A stretch of DNA of 64,000 nt from JBGVSA01 sp041807905. GTDB taxonomy: Bacteria; Pseudomonadota; Gammaproteobacteria; Burkholderiales; Rhodocyclaceae. The notes beneath the pieces are model-generated. The model made no database searches, was not told the origin of the DNA, and saw nothing but the letters and a program-made list of their open reading frames with translations. The position numbers and the translations under genes are program-made. How positions within the stretch are numbered: position 1 is the first letter of the stretch; each line of letters begins with the position of its first letter. This document shows positions 45,276-54,246 of the stretch, piece after piece. The stretch spans positions 124,001 to 188,000 of the forward strand of contig NZ_JBGVSA010000001.1 in NCBI RefSeq assembly GCF_041807905.1, written 5' to 3'.

Positions 45276-47678
45276 TCATTTTGCCGGCAGCAGCGCTGTC
45301 GGCTTGAGCTTTTGCGGCAAGGCGCCGCCCTTGCGGGCACGCTTGCCACGGCAGGCTTCCAGCGCCGCACCCTTGAGCGTGAACTCGATCGGCTTGCCAC
45401 CTCGCACGCCAGTGCCCTGCACGAGCAGTTCGTCTGTCGGTGGGCAGGCCACGGCGACGAGTTCTTCCTTCTCGTCCAGACCCATGACGATCATCCCGCG
45501 ACCGCGCGGCATGATCTTCATTTCGGCGCGCGGGAAGTACAGCAAGCGACCATTGGCCGACAGCGCCGCCAACCACTCGCCTTCGATGCGCGCCGGCACC
45601 AGGACGGACTCGCCCTCTTCCATCGTCATGAACGCCTTGCCCGCACGCTGGCGGCTGACCAGCTCGGACAACTGCGTGATGAAGCCGTAGCTGCCACTGC
45701 CGGCGAAGAAGTACGACGACTCTGGGTCATCCGACATCGCCACGGCGACGCGTGCGCCGCTTTGCAGCTCGATGAGCGTGGTCACCGGCACGCCGTCCCC
45801 ACGCCCGCCCGGCAGATCGGTGATGCGGATGGAATACGCGCGACCCAACGTATCGAGAATGATCAACGGCCATGCCGTGCGCGTTTCGATCACGGCAAAG
45901 CCCGCGTCGCCGCTCTTGTACGTCAGGCTCTGCGGATCGACGCCGTGCCCCTGGCGCGTGCGGATCCAGCCGTTCTTCGACAGGATCACCGTCACAGGCT
46001 CGTCGATCACCGGTGCCTCGGTCGGCACGATGGCGGCAGCGGCTTCGATCAGCGTTCGGCGGTCGTCGCCGTATTTCTTGGTGTCCTCGGCGATTTCCTT
46101 GAGGATCAGGCGCGTCATGGCATTGCGATTTTCCAGCAGGTCCGTCAGCGTGGCACGCTCGTCGCGCAGGCCCGACAGCTCCTTCTCGATCTGCAGGTAT
46201 TCCAGCCTGGCCAACTGACGCAGGCGGATTTCAAGGATGTCTTCGGCCTGCATTTCGGACAGGTCGAAGCGCGCCATCAGTTCCGACTTCGGTTCATCAG
46301 ACTCGCGGATGACCTTGATGACCTCATCGATGTGCAGCCATGCCGTCTGCCGGCCTTCGAGAATGTGGATGCGGCGCTCCACCTGCCCCAACCGATGCCG
46401 CGTGCGGCGCTCGACGGTCACGTAGCGGAAATCGATCCACTCCAGCAGCAGCGTCTTGATGCCCTTCTGGCCCGGGCGGCCGTCGCGGCCGACCACGGTG
46501 AAGTTGAGCGGCACGGACGACTCGAGGCTGGTGTGCGCCAGCAGCACGCGCATGAGTTCGTCGGGCTCCTGCGTGCGCGTCTTGGGTTCGAGCACCAGGC
46601 GCACGGGTTCCTTGTCGGACGATTCGTCACGCGCGGCGTCGAGCACGCTCAGCACGAGTGCCTTGGCGTTCTTCTCATCCTGCGTGATTTCTTTCTTGCC
46701 CGTCTTGGGCTGCGGGTTGGTGACCGCTTCGATTTCGGACAGTACCTTGGCCGCCGACACACCGTGCGGCAACTCCGACACGATGATGCGCCACGCGCCG
46801 CGCGCGAGCTGCTCCAGGCGCCAGCGCGCACGCATGCGAACCGAGCCGCGTCCGCTCTCGTAGGCGTCGCGCAGCACGTGGTCCGGCGAAATGATCTGGC
46901 CGCCGCCGGGGAAGTCCGGCCCCGGCAACAGTGCGCGGATATCCTCCAGCGACGAGTCCGGCTTTTTGATCAGCAGCGTGGCGGCGGCTGCGACTTCGCG
47001 CAGGTTGTGCGGCACGCATTCGGTCGCCATGCCCACCGCGATGCCCGAGGCGCCATTGAGCAGCAGCATCGGCAGGCGTGCGGGGAACAGCTTGGGCTCG
47101 TCGAAAGCGCCGTCGTAGTTGGGTACGAAGTCGACCGTGCCCATGTCGATTTCCGACAGCAGCAGTTCGGCGATCGGCGTCAGGCGCATTTCGGTGTAAC
47201 GCATCGCGGCGGCACCGTCGCCGTCGCGCGAACCGAAGTTACCCTGGCCGTCGATGAGCGGATAGCGCAGCGAGAAATCCTGCGCCATGCGCACGGCCGC
47301 GTCGTACACCGATTGGTCGCCGTGGGGGTGCAGCTTACCGATCACGTCACCCACCACGCGGGCCGATTTGACCGGCTTGGCATTGGGCGCGAGCCGCATT
47401 TCGTTCATGGCGAACAGAATGCGTCGCTGCACGGGCTTCATGCCGTCTTCCACCTGCGGCAGCGCGCGACCGCGCACCACGCTCATGGCGTAAGCCAGGT
47501 AGGCACGCTCGGCAAATGCCGCGATCGGCAGATGGTCGTCAGGCAGTTCGGCCAGTGTGGGAGGTTGATCGGGCGGCGGCGGTTCGGCCGGCTCGGCGGC
47601 GACCGCTACGGTCGCTTCTTCGTCTTGCCCGAACAGATCGGGCTCGTTGTCTGGATTATTGTCGTGGGGCGTCTGCAT
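45276..47678 (-). CDS. parC: DNA topoisomerase IV subunit A
   Basis: The 800-residue ParC decatenates replicated chromosomes. The catalytic tyrosine is Y161 in AAAMRYTEMRL, and an N-terminal extension of about 45 acidic/proline-rich residues precedes the core. The quinolone region reads HPHGDQSVYDAAVRMAQ, so the position equivalent to E. coli Ser80 is Gln122 and Glu84 is Asp126. The C-terminal domain has degenerate beta-pinwheel blades and ends in basic residues (KRARKGG). The partner parE is in this window about 11 kb away. Confidence 0.97.
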   Translation of the reverse strand: MQTPHDNNPDNEPDLFGQDEEATVAVAAEPAEPPPPDQPPTLAELPDDHLPIAAFAERAYLAYAMSVVRGRALPQVEDGMKPVQRRILFAMNEMRLAPNAKPVKSARVVGDVIGKLHPHGDQSVYDAAVRMAQDFSLRYPLIDGQGNFGSRDGDGAAAMRYTEMRLTPIAELLLSEIDMGTVDFVPNYDGAFDEPKLFPARLPMLLLNGASGIAVGMATECVPHNLREVAAAATLLIKKPDSSLEDIRALLPGPDFPGGGQIISPDHVLRDAYESGRGSVRMRARWRLEQLARGAWRIIVSELPHGVSAAKVLSEIEAVTNPQPKTGKKEITQDEKNAKALVLSVLDAARDESSDKEPVRLVLEPKTRTQEPDELMRVLLAHTSLESSVPLNFTVVGRDGRPGQKGIKTLLLEWIDFRYVTVERRTRHRLGQVERRIHILEGRQTAWLHIDEVIKVIRESDEPKSELMARFDLSEMQAEDILEIRLRQLARLEYLQIEKELSGLRDERATLTDLLENRNAMTRLILKEIAEDTKKYGDDRRTLIEAAAAIVPTEAPVIDEPVTVILSKNGWIRTRQGHGVDPQSLTYKSGDAGFAVIETRTAWPLIILDTLGRAYSIRITDLPGGRGDGVPVTTLIELQSGARVAVAMSDDPESSYFFAGSGSYGFITQLSELVSRQRAGKAFMTMEEGESVLVPARIEGEWLAALSANGRLLYFPRAEMKIMPRGRGMIVMGLDEKEELVAVACPPTDELLVQGTGVRGGKPIEFTLKGAALEACRGKRARKGGALPQKLKPTALLPAK

Positions 47679-47795
47679 GGGCTACAACTGCGGCAGTTCG
47701 TTCAAGAGCCGCATTATGGCAGAGCCCGCCCGGCTCGGCAGGGCAGCCGGGCAAATGGAGTCCTGCGCGGCTATGCGGTCGCGCCGCTCACGTCC

Positions 47796-49046
47796 CTACA
47801 TGCGGTATTCGCTCTTGTCCAGCCCGTACTTTTTCATCCTCAGATAGAGCTTCTTGCGCGGCACCTTGAGGTATTCGGCCACCTCGTTGATGCGCCCGTC
47901 GAAGGCTTTGAGCGCCTCGGCCAGAACCGTGCGCTCGAAATCGTCGAGCCGTTCGTCCAGCGAACGAGGGTCCGCCACAGGCTGCTCGCCGGCCTTGGCG
48001 GCGAACGCCTGAAAGCCCACCGCGCAGAGTTCGGCCGCGTGCGCCAGCTCATGGATGTTGCCCGGCCAGGGATGATGGGTCAGCCGCCGCAACATGTCGG
48101 GCTTGAGGCGCGGCTGCGGCCGCCCGAGGCGCAGGCAGGCCCGCGCAAGGTAGTGGTCGAACAGATCGGCGATGTCCATCGAGCGTTCGCGCAGCGGGAT
48201 GAACTCCACCTGCGTGAGGCTGAACAGGCCATACAGCGACGGCAGCATCCGCCCCTCGGCCGCCAGCGTGGATGCCGACTTCTGGCCGGTGGCGATAAGC
48301 CGTACCTGCCCGGTGACGTCTTCCATCATCTGCACGAGGCGGCGCTGGGCGTCGTCGTCGAGATGGTCGCAGTTGCGCAACAGGAGCGTTCCGCCCGCCG
48401 ACGCGCCAACCGCCGCAATGAGTTCGTCGAGACTCTGGCGGGCGGCATTGAGCGCCGTCAGCGGGCCGTCCTTGCGGCCGCTGATCTGATGGACGTAGCG
48501 CGCTGCCGTCGAACGGCCGGTACCTGACTCTCCATGGAAGAACAAGGGCAGGTCCGTCTCGGCCAGTTGCCGCAGCGTTACGCGCAGGCGCTCGACCCAT
48601 CGTCCGCGACCGATGATGTGCTGGTTCAAAACGCCGCGCTGCCAGCGACGGCGCTCGACGACGCCACGCCGCATGCGCAGCGCTTCATGCGCACGGTCGA
48701 GCAGATGCGCGGGATCGACGGGCTTTTCCAGAAAATCGAAGGCGCCCCTGCGCACCGCGTCGATCGCCATGGGAACGTCGCCATGGCCGGTGAAAAGCAG
48801 CACGGGGAGCTGCGCGTCCAGCCGGAGCAGATCGTCGAGCAGGTTCATGCCGGATTGGCCCGGCATGAAGATGTCGGTAATCACGATACCCTCCCAATCG
48901 TCCGGCACCAGCTCTAGCGCACCGAGCGCGTCGGCCATGGCGCGCACGCGAAAGCCCTCCGTTGCCAGCATGTCACGATAGGCGTCGAGCACATCGGCGT
49001 CGTCGTCGATGAGCAGCACGTTTTCGTCAGATCCCAGCCTCTGCAT
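47796..49046 (-). CDS. PgtA-like response regulator with degenerate AAA+ domain
   Basis: The 416-residue protein has a receiver (D58 in GIVITDIFMPGQSG), an AAA+ domain from about 141 and a C-terminal Fis-type helix-turn-helix (INEVAEYLKVPRKKLYLRMKKYGL). Walker A is GESGTGRST. The Walker B acids are replaced (GGTLLLRNCDHLD instead of LFLDE), and the GAFTGA loop that contacts sigma54 is deleted, while LRERSMDI with the arginine finger remains. It is probably not a sigma54 activator. It most resembles PgtA of the Salmonella phosphoglycerate uptake system. The start at 49046 overlaps the kinase gene. A GTG three codons upstream is also possible. Confidence 0.85.
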   Translation of the reverse strand: MQRLGSDENVLLIDDDADVLDAYRDMLATEGFRVRAMADALGALELVPDDWEGIVITDIFMPGQSGMNLLDDLLRLDAQLPVLLFTGHGDVPMAIDAVRRGAFDFLEKPVDPAHLLDRAHEALRMRRGVVERRRWQRGVLNQHIIGRGRWVERLRVTLRQLAETDLPLFFHGESGTGRSTAARYVHQISGRKDGPLTALNAARQSLDELIAAVGASAGGTLLLRNCDHLDDDAQRRLVQMMEDVTGQVRLIATGQKSASTLAAEGRMLPSLYGLFSLTQVEFIPLRERSMDIADLFDHYLARACLRLGRPQPRLKPDMLRRLTHHPWPGNIHELAHAAELCAVGFQAFAAKAGEQPVADPRSLDERLDDFERTVLAEALKAFDGRINEVAEYLKVPRKKLYLRMKKYGLDKSEYRM

Positions 49047-51408
49047 CTTGCACACCCCGTAGTTCCAGTATGACCAAAGCGCCGCCCGTCACCGTCGACG
49101 CGATCCGCAGCTCTCCGCCGAAGGCTTCCATGATCGATGTGCACACCGAAAGCCCCAGCCCCAGGCCGACCTCCTTGCCTGTCGCGAACGGCTGCAGCAA
49201 GCGACCGTGCAGCGCCGGCGACCAGCCCGGTCCGTTGTCGGCCAGCTCGATGACGCAACGGCCATCGCACCGCTGCGCAGTCACGCTTACGCGCAGCGAC
49301 GCCGGCGTGCCGGCCTGCATGGCGTTGGCGAGCAGATTGACGAACACCTGCTGCAAGCGCACCGAATCGGCCAGCACCATGACGGGCATCGGCGGCAGCG
49401 CCAGCGCTTCAACCGGTTCTGCGTATTGAATCGACAGGAGCGACCACGCGTCGAGCGCACACTGGCGCGCATCAACAGCCACCAGCGTCGATGACTGGTC
49501 GATGCGGCGGGTGAAGTCGCGCAAGCGACGGATGATCAATGCGGTGCGTTCGATGAGCTGCTGCATGCGCCCGTGGTAAGGGGCGACGCGTTCGACATCG
49601 CCCGCTTCGAGCGCGCGCGTGGCGGTGTACAGGTAGGCGCGCAACGCGTTGAGCGGTTGGTTCAGCTCGTGCGCCAGCGTGGTCATGGTCTGCCCGACGA
49701 CGGCCAGCTTGGCGCTCTGCACCAGTTCGTCCTGCGTCTGGCGAAGGCTCGCTTCGGCCGCGATGCGCTCGCCGACCTCTTCGACGAGACGGGCGTTCTG
49801 GTCATTGAGCAATTGCGTCTGACGCTGGACCTCCTGCTCCAGCCACTGGCGGGCCTGCACCTGCGGCGTGACGTCGGCGATCGTCATGATCACGCGATGG
49901 CGTCTGCGCTGTGGTGAAGTCCGCAATACAGCCGAAAAGTGCCGGCCGTCGCGGTGGAGTTCCAGATGCTGCTCGCCATCGCGCCAGAGTGGGCTGTCGG
50001 CCGCCAGCAGGCACTTCAGCGACTCGCGCCACGATTGCGGCATGAGTTCGGACAGCTCAACGGAGCCTGACGATTGGTCCTCGAACAGCGCACGTGCGGC
50101 GGCGTTGACCGACTCGATCCGTCCTTCTGCATCGAGCGTGATGAGTGCCGCCGCCGTATCGTCGATCAGCGTGAGCGCGTTGCTCTCCTCCACCCGCTTG
50201 ACCATGCGTGCAAAGCGCCGCAACAGGCTGGCAATGCGACCGAGTTCGTCGCGCCCGAAGACGGCCACCGGCGTATCCAGTTCGCCGCGCGACAAGCGCA
50301 GGGCGGCCTGCGCCAGCATGCTGAAGCGTCTGAGCAGACGACGCCGGATGTAGAAGTGATTGATGACCAGCAAGAACACGATCGAGGCGGCCATGCTGCC
50401 GACGATCAGCGCGCCGCTGGCCCGCGTGATCGACAGCAGCCGCGTGTTCAGACGCTGAAGTTGTTCGCGCCCGCTGCCCACTTCCGCCGCGAGCAGACTG
50501 CGCAGGCGTCCCAGCACATCGTCGCGCGCCCCGATCGCCGCCTTGAGCGCCTGGCGCGACCGCTCGCGCTCGCTGAGCAATGCCGGCAATGCCGCGCGGT
50601 CCGTACCGATCGCGGAAAGTTGGACGACGATCTGCTGGGCGCCAACCATGCCGGGATACGGCTTTACCTGCCGGATCTGCGCATCCAGCATGCGTTGCAG
50701 GCCGGTCAGGTAGCCGACGTGCGCTTCGACTTCCTGCGTTGTACGCGCCGCCAGGAAGCGGAACAGATCTTCGACGACCTGCGCTTCCACGCGCGCCACC
50801 GAATTGATCAACTGTCGTTGCCGCTGCAGCGCGCGCAAGGATTGTTCGCTGCGCCGCAATTGCGCGGACTCTCCGCCCCGCGCCACCGCCTCGACCAGCG
50901 TCCACTCCTGCCAGCCGATGTCCTGCGCCAACGAAGCGAGCTCTTCGTTGAAGTCAGCGTTGAGCGAGTTGATCCGCTGCGTCGTTTCGAGCAGGTGCTG
51001 TTCGGCAACCCGTTCAGAGTCCAGCGCGGCTTCCAGTTCCGCCAGCCGCTGGCGCGCTTCGGCCGTCAGGGCTAGCACGGCCTGCTGCAATGGAGGCGAC
51101 GCGTGACGGGCTGCGTCATCGATCCCCGACAGGTGCGACACGATCGCGTTGCGCTTGCCGCGCTGACGCTCTTCGGGACTCTCCCGCACGATCTGGTTGA
51201 AGTCGCTCGTCAAGGCGTCGAGCGCACGCTCCAGGGACTGGGCGGATTCGATGCGCGGCACCAGGTCGCGCAACGTCAGCGCAAGCTGCTCACGCTGCGA
51301 ATACCACGCCCACATCGCGGCCGCGCCGGCGAGGACCGTCAGCGCCGTGCTGGCAAGAAACGCCCGCTGCAGGAGCGCGACGATCGAGATGCGGCGCAGA
51401 CTGATCAT
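49027..51408 (-). CDS. PgtB-like sensor histidine kinase
   Basis: The 793-residue kinase has a membrane helix (14-33), a long periplasmic helical region (about 34-330) and a second helix (about 333-355). These are followed by HAMP, PAS (about 415-520), a coiled coil, HisKA with H580 in TLAHELNQPLN and an ATPase domain (NLLANAMQAG, ADNGPGWSP, GLGLGLSVC). The TLAHELNQPLNA motif and tail are typical of the DctB/PgtB group. The start overlaps the stop of the binding-protein gene (ATGA), and the regulator gene overlaps its end, so the three form one coupled unit. Confidence 0.88.
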   Translation of the reverse strand: MISLRRISIVALLQRAFLASTALTVLAGAAAMWAWYSQREQLALTLRDLVPRIESAQSLERALDALTSDFNQIVRESPEERQRGKRNAIVSHLSGIDDAARHASPPLQQAVLALTAEARQRLAELEAALDSERVAEQHLLETTQRINSLNADFNEELASLAQDIGWQEWTLVEAVARGGESAQLRRSEQSLRALQRQRQLINSVARVEAQVVEDLFRFLAARTTQEVEAHVGYLTGLQRMLDAQIRQVKPYPGMVGAQQIVVQLSAIGTDRAALPALLSERERSRQALKAAIGARDDVLGRLRSLLAAEVGSGREQLQRLNTRLLSITRASGALIVGSMAASIVFLLVINHFYIRRRLLRRFSMLAQAALRLSRGELDTPVAVFGRDELGRIASLLRRFARMVKRVEESNALTLIDDTAAALITLDAEGRIESVNAAARALFEDQSSGSVELSELMPQSWRESLKCLLAADSPLWRDGEQHLELHRDGRHFSAVLRTSPQRRRHRVIMTIADVTPQVQARQWLEQEVQRQTQLLNDQNARLVEEVGERIAAEASLRQTQDELVQSAKLAVVGQTMTTLAHELNQPLNALRAYLYTATRALEAGDVERVAPYHGRMQQLIERTALIIRRLRDFTRRIDQSSTLVAVDARQCALDAWSLLSIQYAEPVEALALPPMPVMVLADSVRLQQVFVNLLANAMQAGTPASLRVSVTAQRCDGRCVIELADNGPGWSPALHGRLLQPFATGKEVGLGLGLSVCTSIMEAFGGELRIASTVTGGALVILELRGVQDAEAGI

Positions 51409-52652
51409 GGCAAGGACGACATGATTGCGATGGCCGCCTTGTGCTGCCGTTCGAAGAATTCCAGCCAGCGCACGACTTCAGACTCGCGCGCGCCCGCGCC
51501 GTGCTCTTCGGCAAAGCGGCCCACGTATTTCGGGTCCGTCGCCTGAGCAGAGGTGACGGGAACAGCCGTCAGCAAGGCTCGCACGTCGGACAACACACGG
51601 CCCGTGCGGGCCTCCGCCGCGTCGAGCTGTCGCCAGTCGTCCTGCAACTGCATCAAGCGATCAGTGATGGCTCGGTCGAAGAGTTCCTGCACCAGTCGCT
51701 GGCGAGCGAAAAGCACCCCGTAGTCGAGCGTGGGCTGCGCCAACAGGCGCTTCTGCTGCGCGGCAAGCGGATGCCCGGCCGGCAACAGCGTGACCGGGTA
51801 CTTGCCCGTGGCTGCGTCGGCAAATGCCTCCTGCCCTTTCTGGCTCAACAAAAAAGCGATGAAACGCTCGGCCTCTGCCTTGTTGCGACTGGCTGCCGAG
51901 ATGGCAATGTAGGTCGGCGCGCTGGTGAAATTCTGAAAGTAACGGAACGCCAACGGCTTGGCAGGAATCAGCACATTGGCATAGTTGTCGATGACCGGAC
52001 CGGCCGCACCGACGCCCGTTTCGATGTAATGAGACACGCCGAAGCTGCGCGACGAGATTGTCGACAGATTGCCGCCGATACCCATCAGCAAGGCCCATCC
52101 CTTGGCCCAGCCGCGTTGCTGGAGAATGGTCTCGACCATCAGCAGATTGGTGTCGGATCGGGACGGCGTGCTCATCACCACCAGCCCGCGCAGGCGCCGA
52201 TCGGCCAGTGCGTCCCACGTCGCCGGCAGTGACACGCCGGCCTGCCGCAGACGTTCGCGGTGACTCAGCACGCCGTAGCCCGACAGGGCCACGACCGAGG
52301 TGGTCTCGCGCAGGAAAGCCGGCAGCAGGCGCTCGCTTTGCGCCACGCGCGGAATCGGGTTCGAGGCGAGAACGCCGGCCGCGGTCATTTGCTGGAACAA
52401 CACCGGAGACGAACTCAGGATCAGGTCGATCCCCTCCGCTTCGGGTTGCTGCATCGCGCGCAGCAAGGCGCCACTGGTGCGATTGACCGTGCGTACCGTC
52501 TTGCCGTCCTGCGCGGCCCACACGCTGATCAAATGTGCGGTGGCCGACGGTGAGAACGTCGTGCCGATCACAAGCTCGGCCCGCGACGACGCGGCTGACA
52601 ACGCGACCACCACGCACGCCAGCGCCTTGTGTCTCCATGTACTTCTCTGCAT
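51405..52652 (-). CDS. PgtC-like periplasmic substrate-sensing protein
   Basis: The chosen ATG, behind GGAGGAG, gives 415 residues with a signal peptide (cleavage near SRAE). The open frame further upstream lacks a ribosome binding site. The first 310 residues are an Fe3+/phosphate-type periplasmic binding domain (LVIGTTFSP, GIDLILSSSPVLFQQM, GVLSHRERL, AFRYFQNFTSAP). The C-terminal 100 residues are extra helices, as in Salmonella PgtC. In the pgt system PgtC works with PgtB to sense phosphoglycerate, so this is probably a sensor co-protein rather than a transporter part. Confidence 0.85.
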   Translation of the reverse strand: MQRSTWRHKALACVVVALSAASSRAELVIGTTFSPSATAHLISVWAAQDGKTVRTVNRTSGALLRAMQQPEAEGIDLILSSSPVLFQQMTAAGVLASNPIPRVAQSERLLPAFLRETTSVVALSGYGVLSHRERLRQAGVSLPATWDALADRRLRGLVVMSTPSRSDTNLLMVETILQQRGWAKGWALLMGIGGNLSTISSRSFGVSHYIETGVGAAGPVIDNYANVLIPAKPLAFRYFQNFTSAPTYIAISAASRNKAEAERFIAFLLSQKGQEAFADAATGKYPVTLLPAGHPLAAQQKRLLAQPTLDYGVLFARQRLVQELFDRAITDRLMQLQDDWRQLDAAEARTGRVLSDVRALLTAVPVTSAQATDPKYVGRFAEEHGAGARESEVVRWLEFFERQHKAAIAIMSSLP

Positions 52653-53091
52653 ATGCCTCGCGCTCCTCCGACGCACACGTGGGGCCCTTGTGGACGAGAT
52701 ACCGGTGTGCGCAGCGCAGGCAATCCGATGCTCGTTCCAAAGGCTCTCCTCTGGCCACCAATATCTCCGAGTCGGGCGCATACAACTCAGATTCACGCCG
52801 ACACATTGACCTTGCTCAACACATTCATGAGCCGCCGAATCCGTTGCGCAGCGTCAACCGATGCATGCCACTGACCCAATGCGACCACGCCCACGGTCGA
52901 CCGCATTTCGCGCGGGTTGCTGGCGACTCAAAATCCGCGCACCCCGTCTCCGGGTTGTGTCACGCCTGACTCAAAACAGCCATTTGCCGCGCACGCGGCG
53001 CACGGCCATCGTGCGTCGCACGGCTTCACGGTTTGAACAGGCTCGCGAGAGCGAGCCCCGGATGGCAGACAAGCAACGAGGAGACAACTGT
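52653..53091. promoter_or_regulatory. Divergent control region between the Pgt-like module and the ABC importer
   Basis: The 439-base gap has no gene. A GGCTCGC-GAGA-GCGAGCC hairpin (53040-53057) lies 34 bases before the binding-protein start and would form in its mRNA leader. TGGCCACCA-type or other -24/-12 sigma54 elements could not be found, in line with the missing sigma54 loop of the regulator. Operators for the PgtA-like protein are expected here but I cannot pick them reliably. Confidence 0.55.
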
Positions 53092-54081
53092 ATGTTCAAG
53101 AAGACACTGTGCGTACTGGCCTGCGGCATGGCACTGGGCACGTTCGCGGGCGCGGCCAGCGCCGCGGAAGAACTCATGATCTACACGTCGATGAAGGAGT
53201 CGCTCATCGGCAGGATCAAGGATGCCTTCGTGAAGAAAAACCCCGGCATCAAGGTCGATTACCAATCCGCCGGCGCCGGCAAGCTGATGGCGAAGATCGC
53301 CACCGAACGCCAGTCGGGCCGCATCATGACCGATCTGTTGTGGACCAGTGAAGTGCCCGACTTCTATCACATGAAATCGGAAGGCTTGCTGGAAAAATAC
53401 AGCTCGCCGGAACTGAAGAACGTGGTCAATCCGCTGCCGGATTACGACGGTTCGTTCACCGCCGTGCGCCTGGGCACCTTGGGCGTTGCCTACAACACCC
53501 GCTACATCAAGACCGCCCCAAAGACCTGGAAGGATATTTCGGGCCCCGCGTACAAGGGCGCGTTCGGCATCGCCAATCCGGCGCTCTCCGGAACGTCGTA
53601 CATGAGCGTGCAACTGCTCGTCGATGCGTTCGGCTGGGACTACATCAAATCGCTGAAGGCCAATGGCGCGAAGGTCGGCAAGGGCTCCGGGCAGGTTGTC
53701 GACGACACCGCGTCGGGTGACCTGGTGGGCAGCCTCGGCGTGGACTACATCGTCAGCGACAAGATCGAGAAAGGCGCCACGATGGCGCTGGCATATCCGC
53801 CGGAGATGCTCGTGATCCCGAGCCCGGTCGCCATCATCAAGGGCACCAAGAATCTGCCCGCCGCGCAGAAATTCGTCGACTTCCTGCTGTCGGCCGAGTG
53901 CCAGGAGATCATCGCGCAGGAAGGCACCGTGCCGGTCCGCAAGGGCGTCAAGGCAGCCGTCAAGGGCATTCCCACCGCGGAAGAAGCCCAGGCGCGCGCC
54001 ATGAAGATCGACTACGTGAAGATCATCAACGCCAAGGAAGCAACCATCAAGCAGTTCAACGAGGTCATGCAGATCCGCTGA
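53092..54081 (+). CDS. ABC transporter periplasmic binding protein (Fe3+/sugar-phosphate type)
   Basis: The 329-residue protein starts at the ATG behind GAGGAGACAACT, and a long upstream open frame is not coding. It has a signal peptide (AAS-AAEE). The mature part reads LMIYTSMKESLIGRIKDAF and is of the FbpA/AfuA family. AfuA-type proteins bind sugar phosphates, FbpA binds Fe3+, and the neighbouring Pgt-like sensor favours a phosphorylated sugar or organic phosphate. It is the first gene of a four-gene importer. Confidence 0.88.
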   Translation: MFKKTLCVLACGMALGTFAGAASAAEELMIYTSMKESLIGRIKDAFVKKNPGIKVDYQSAGAGKLMAKIATERQSGRIMTDLLWTSEVPDFYHMKSEGLLEKYSSPELKNVVNPLPDYDGSFTAVRLGTLGVAYNTRYIKTAPKTWKDISGPAYKGAFGIANPALSGTSYMSVQLLVDAFGWDYIKSLKANGAKVGKGSGQVVDDTASGDLVGSLGVDYIVSDKIEKGATMALAYPPEMLVIPSPVAIIKGTKNLPAAQKFVDFLLSAECQEIIAQEGTVPVRKGVKAAVKGIPTAEEAQARAMKIDYVKIINAKEATIKQFNEVMQIR

Positions 54082-54092
54082 CGGCGCCCGCC

Positions 54093-54125
54093 GCACCTGC
54101 CGGGCGCTATGCGTCTGGCAGGTGC
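54093..54125 (+). repeat. Intercistronic stem-loop after the binding-protein gene
   Basis: GCACCTGCC (54093-54101) pairs with GGCAGGTGC (54117-54125). An overlapping alternative is GCGCCCG/CGGGCGC (54084-54107 region). It begins 11 bases after the binding-protein stop. Such hairpins typically stabilise the mRNA of the binding protein over the membrane genes. Confidence 0.6.
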
Positions 54126-54246
54126 CCTTCCATAGGAACCTGGAACACGGTTGGCGCCTTCGAGGGCCAACACTCATGAAGTTCCATCGTGCTCCGGGTT
54201 CCAAATGCGGCCGCAGGTGCCGCGCCGCCCAAGATGGTGCTTCGAC

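Noticed and set aside
45312..48527. Open frame of 1071 codons on the plus strand opposite parC and the PgtA-like gene
   Set aside because: It spans two well-supported minus-strand genes and has no domain or ribosome binding site. It is an antisense artefact of high GC.
52653..53091. Search for a sigma54 (-24/-12) promoter of the ABC importer
   Set aside because: No GG-N10-GC element with the right context was found, and the regulator lacks the sigma54-contact loop.
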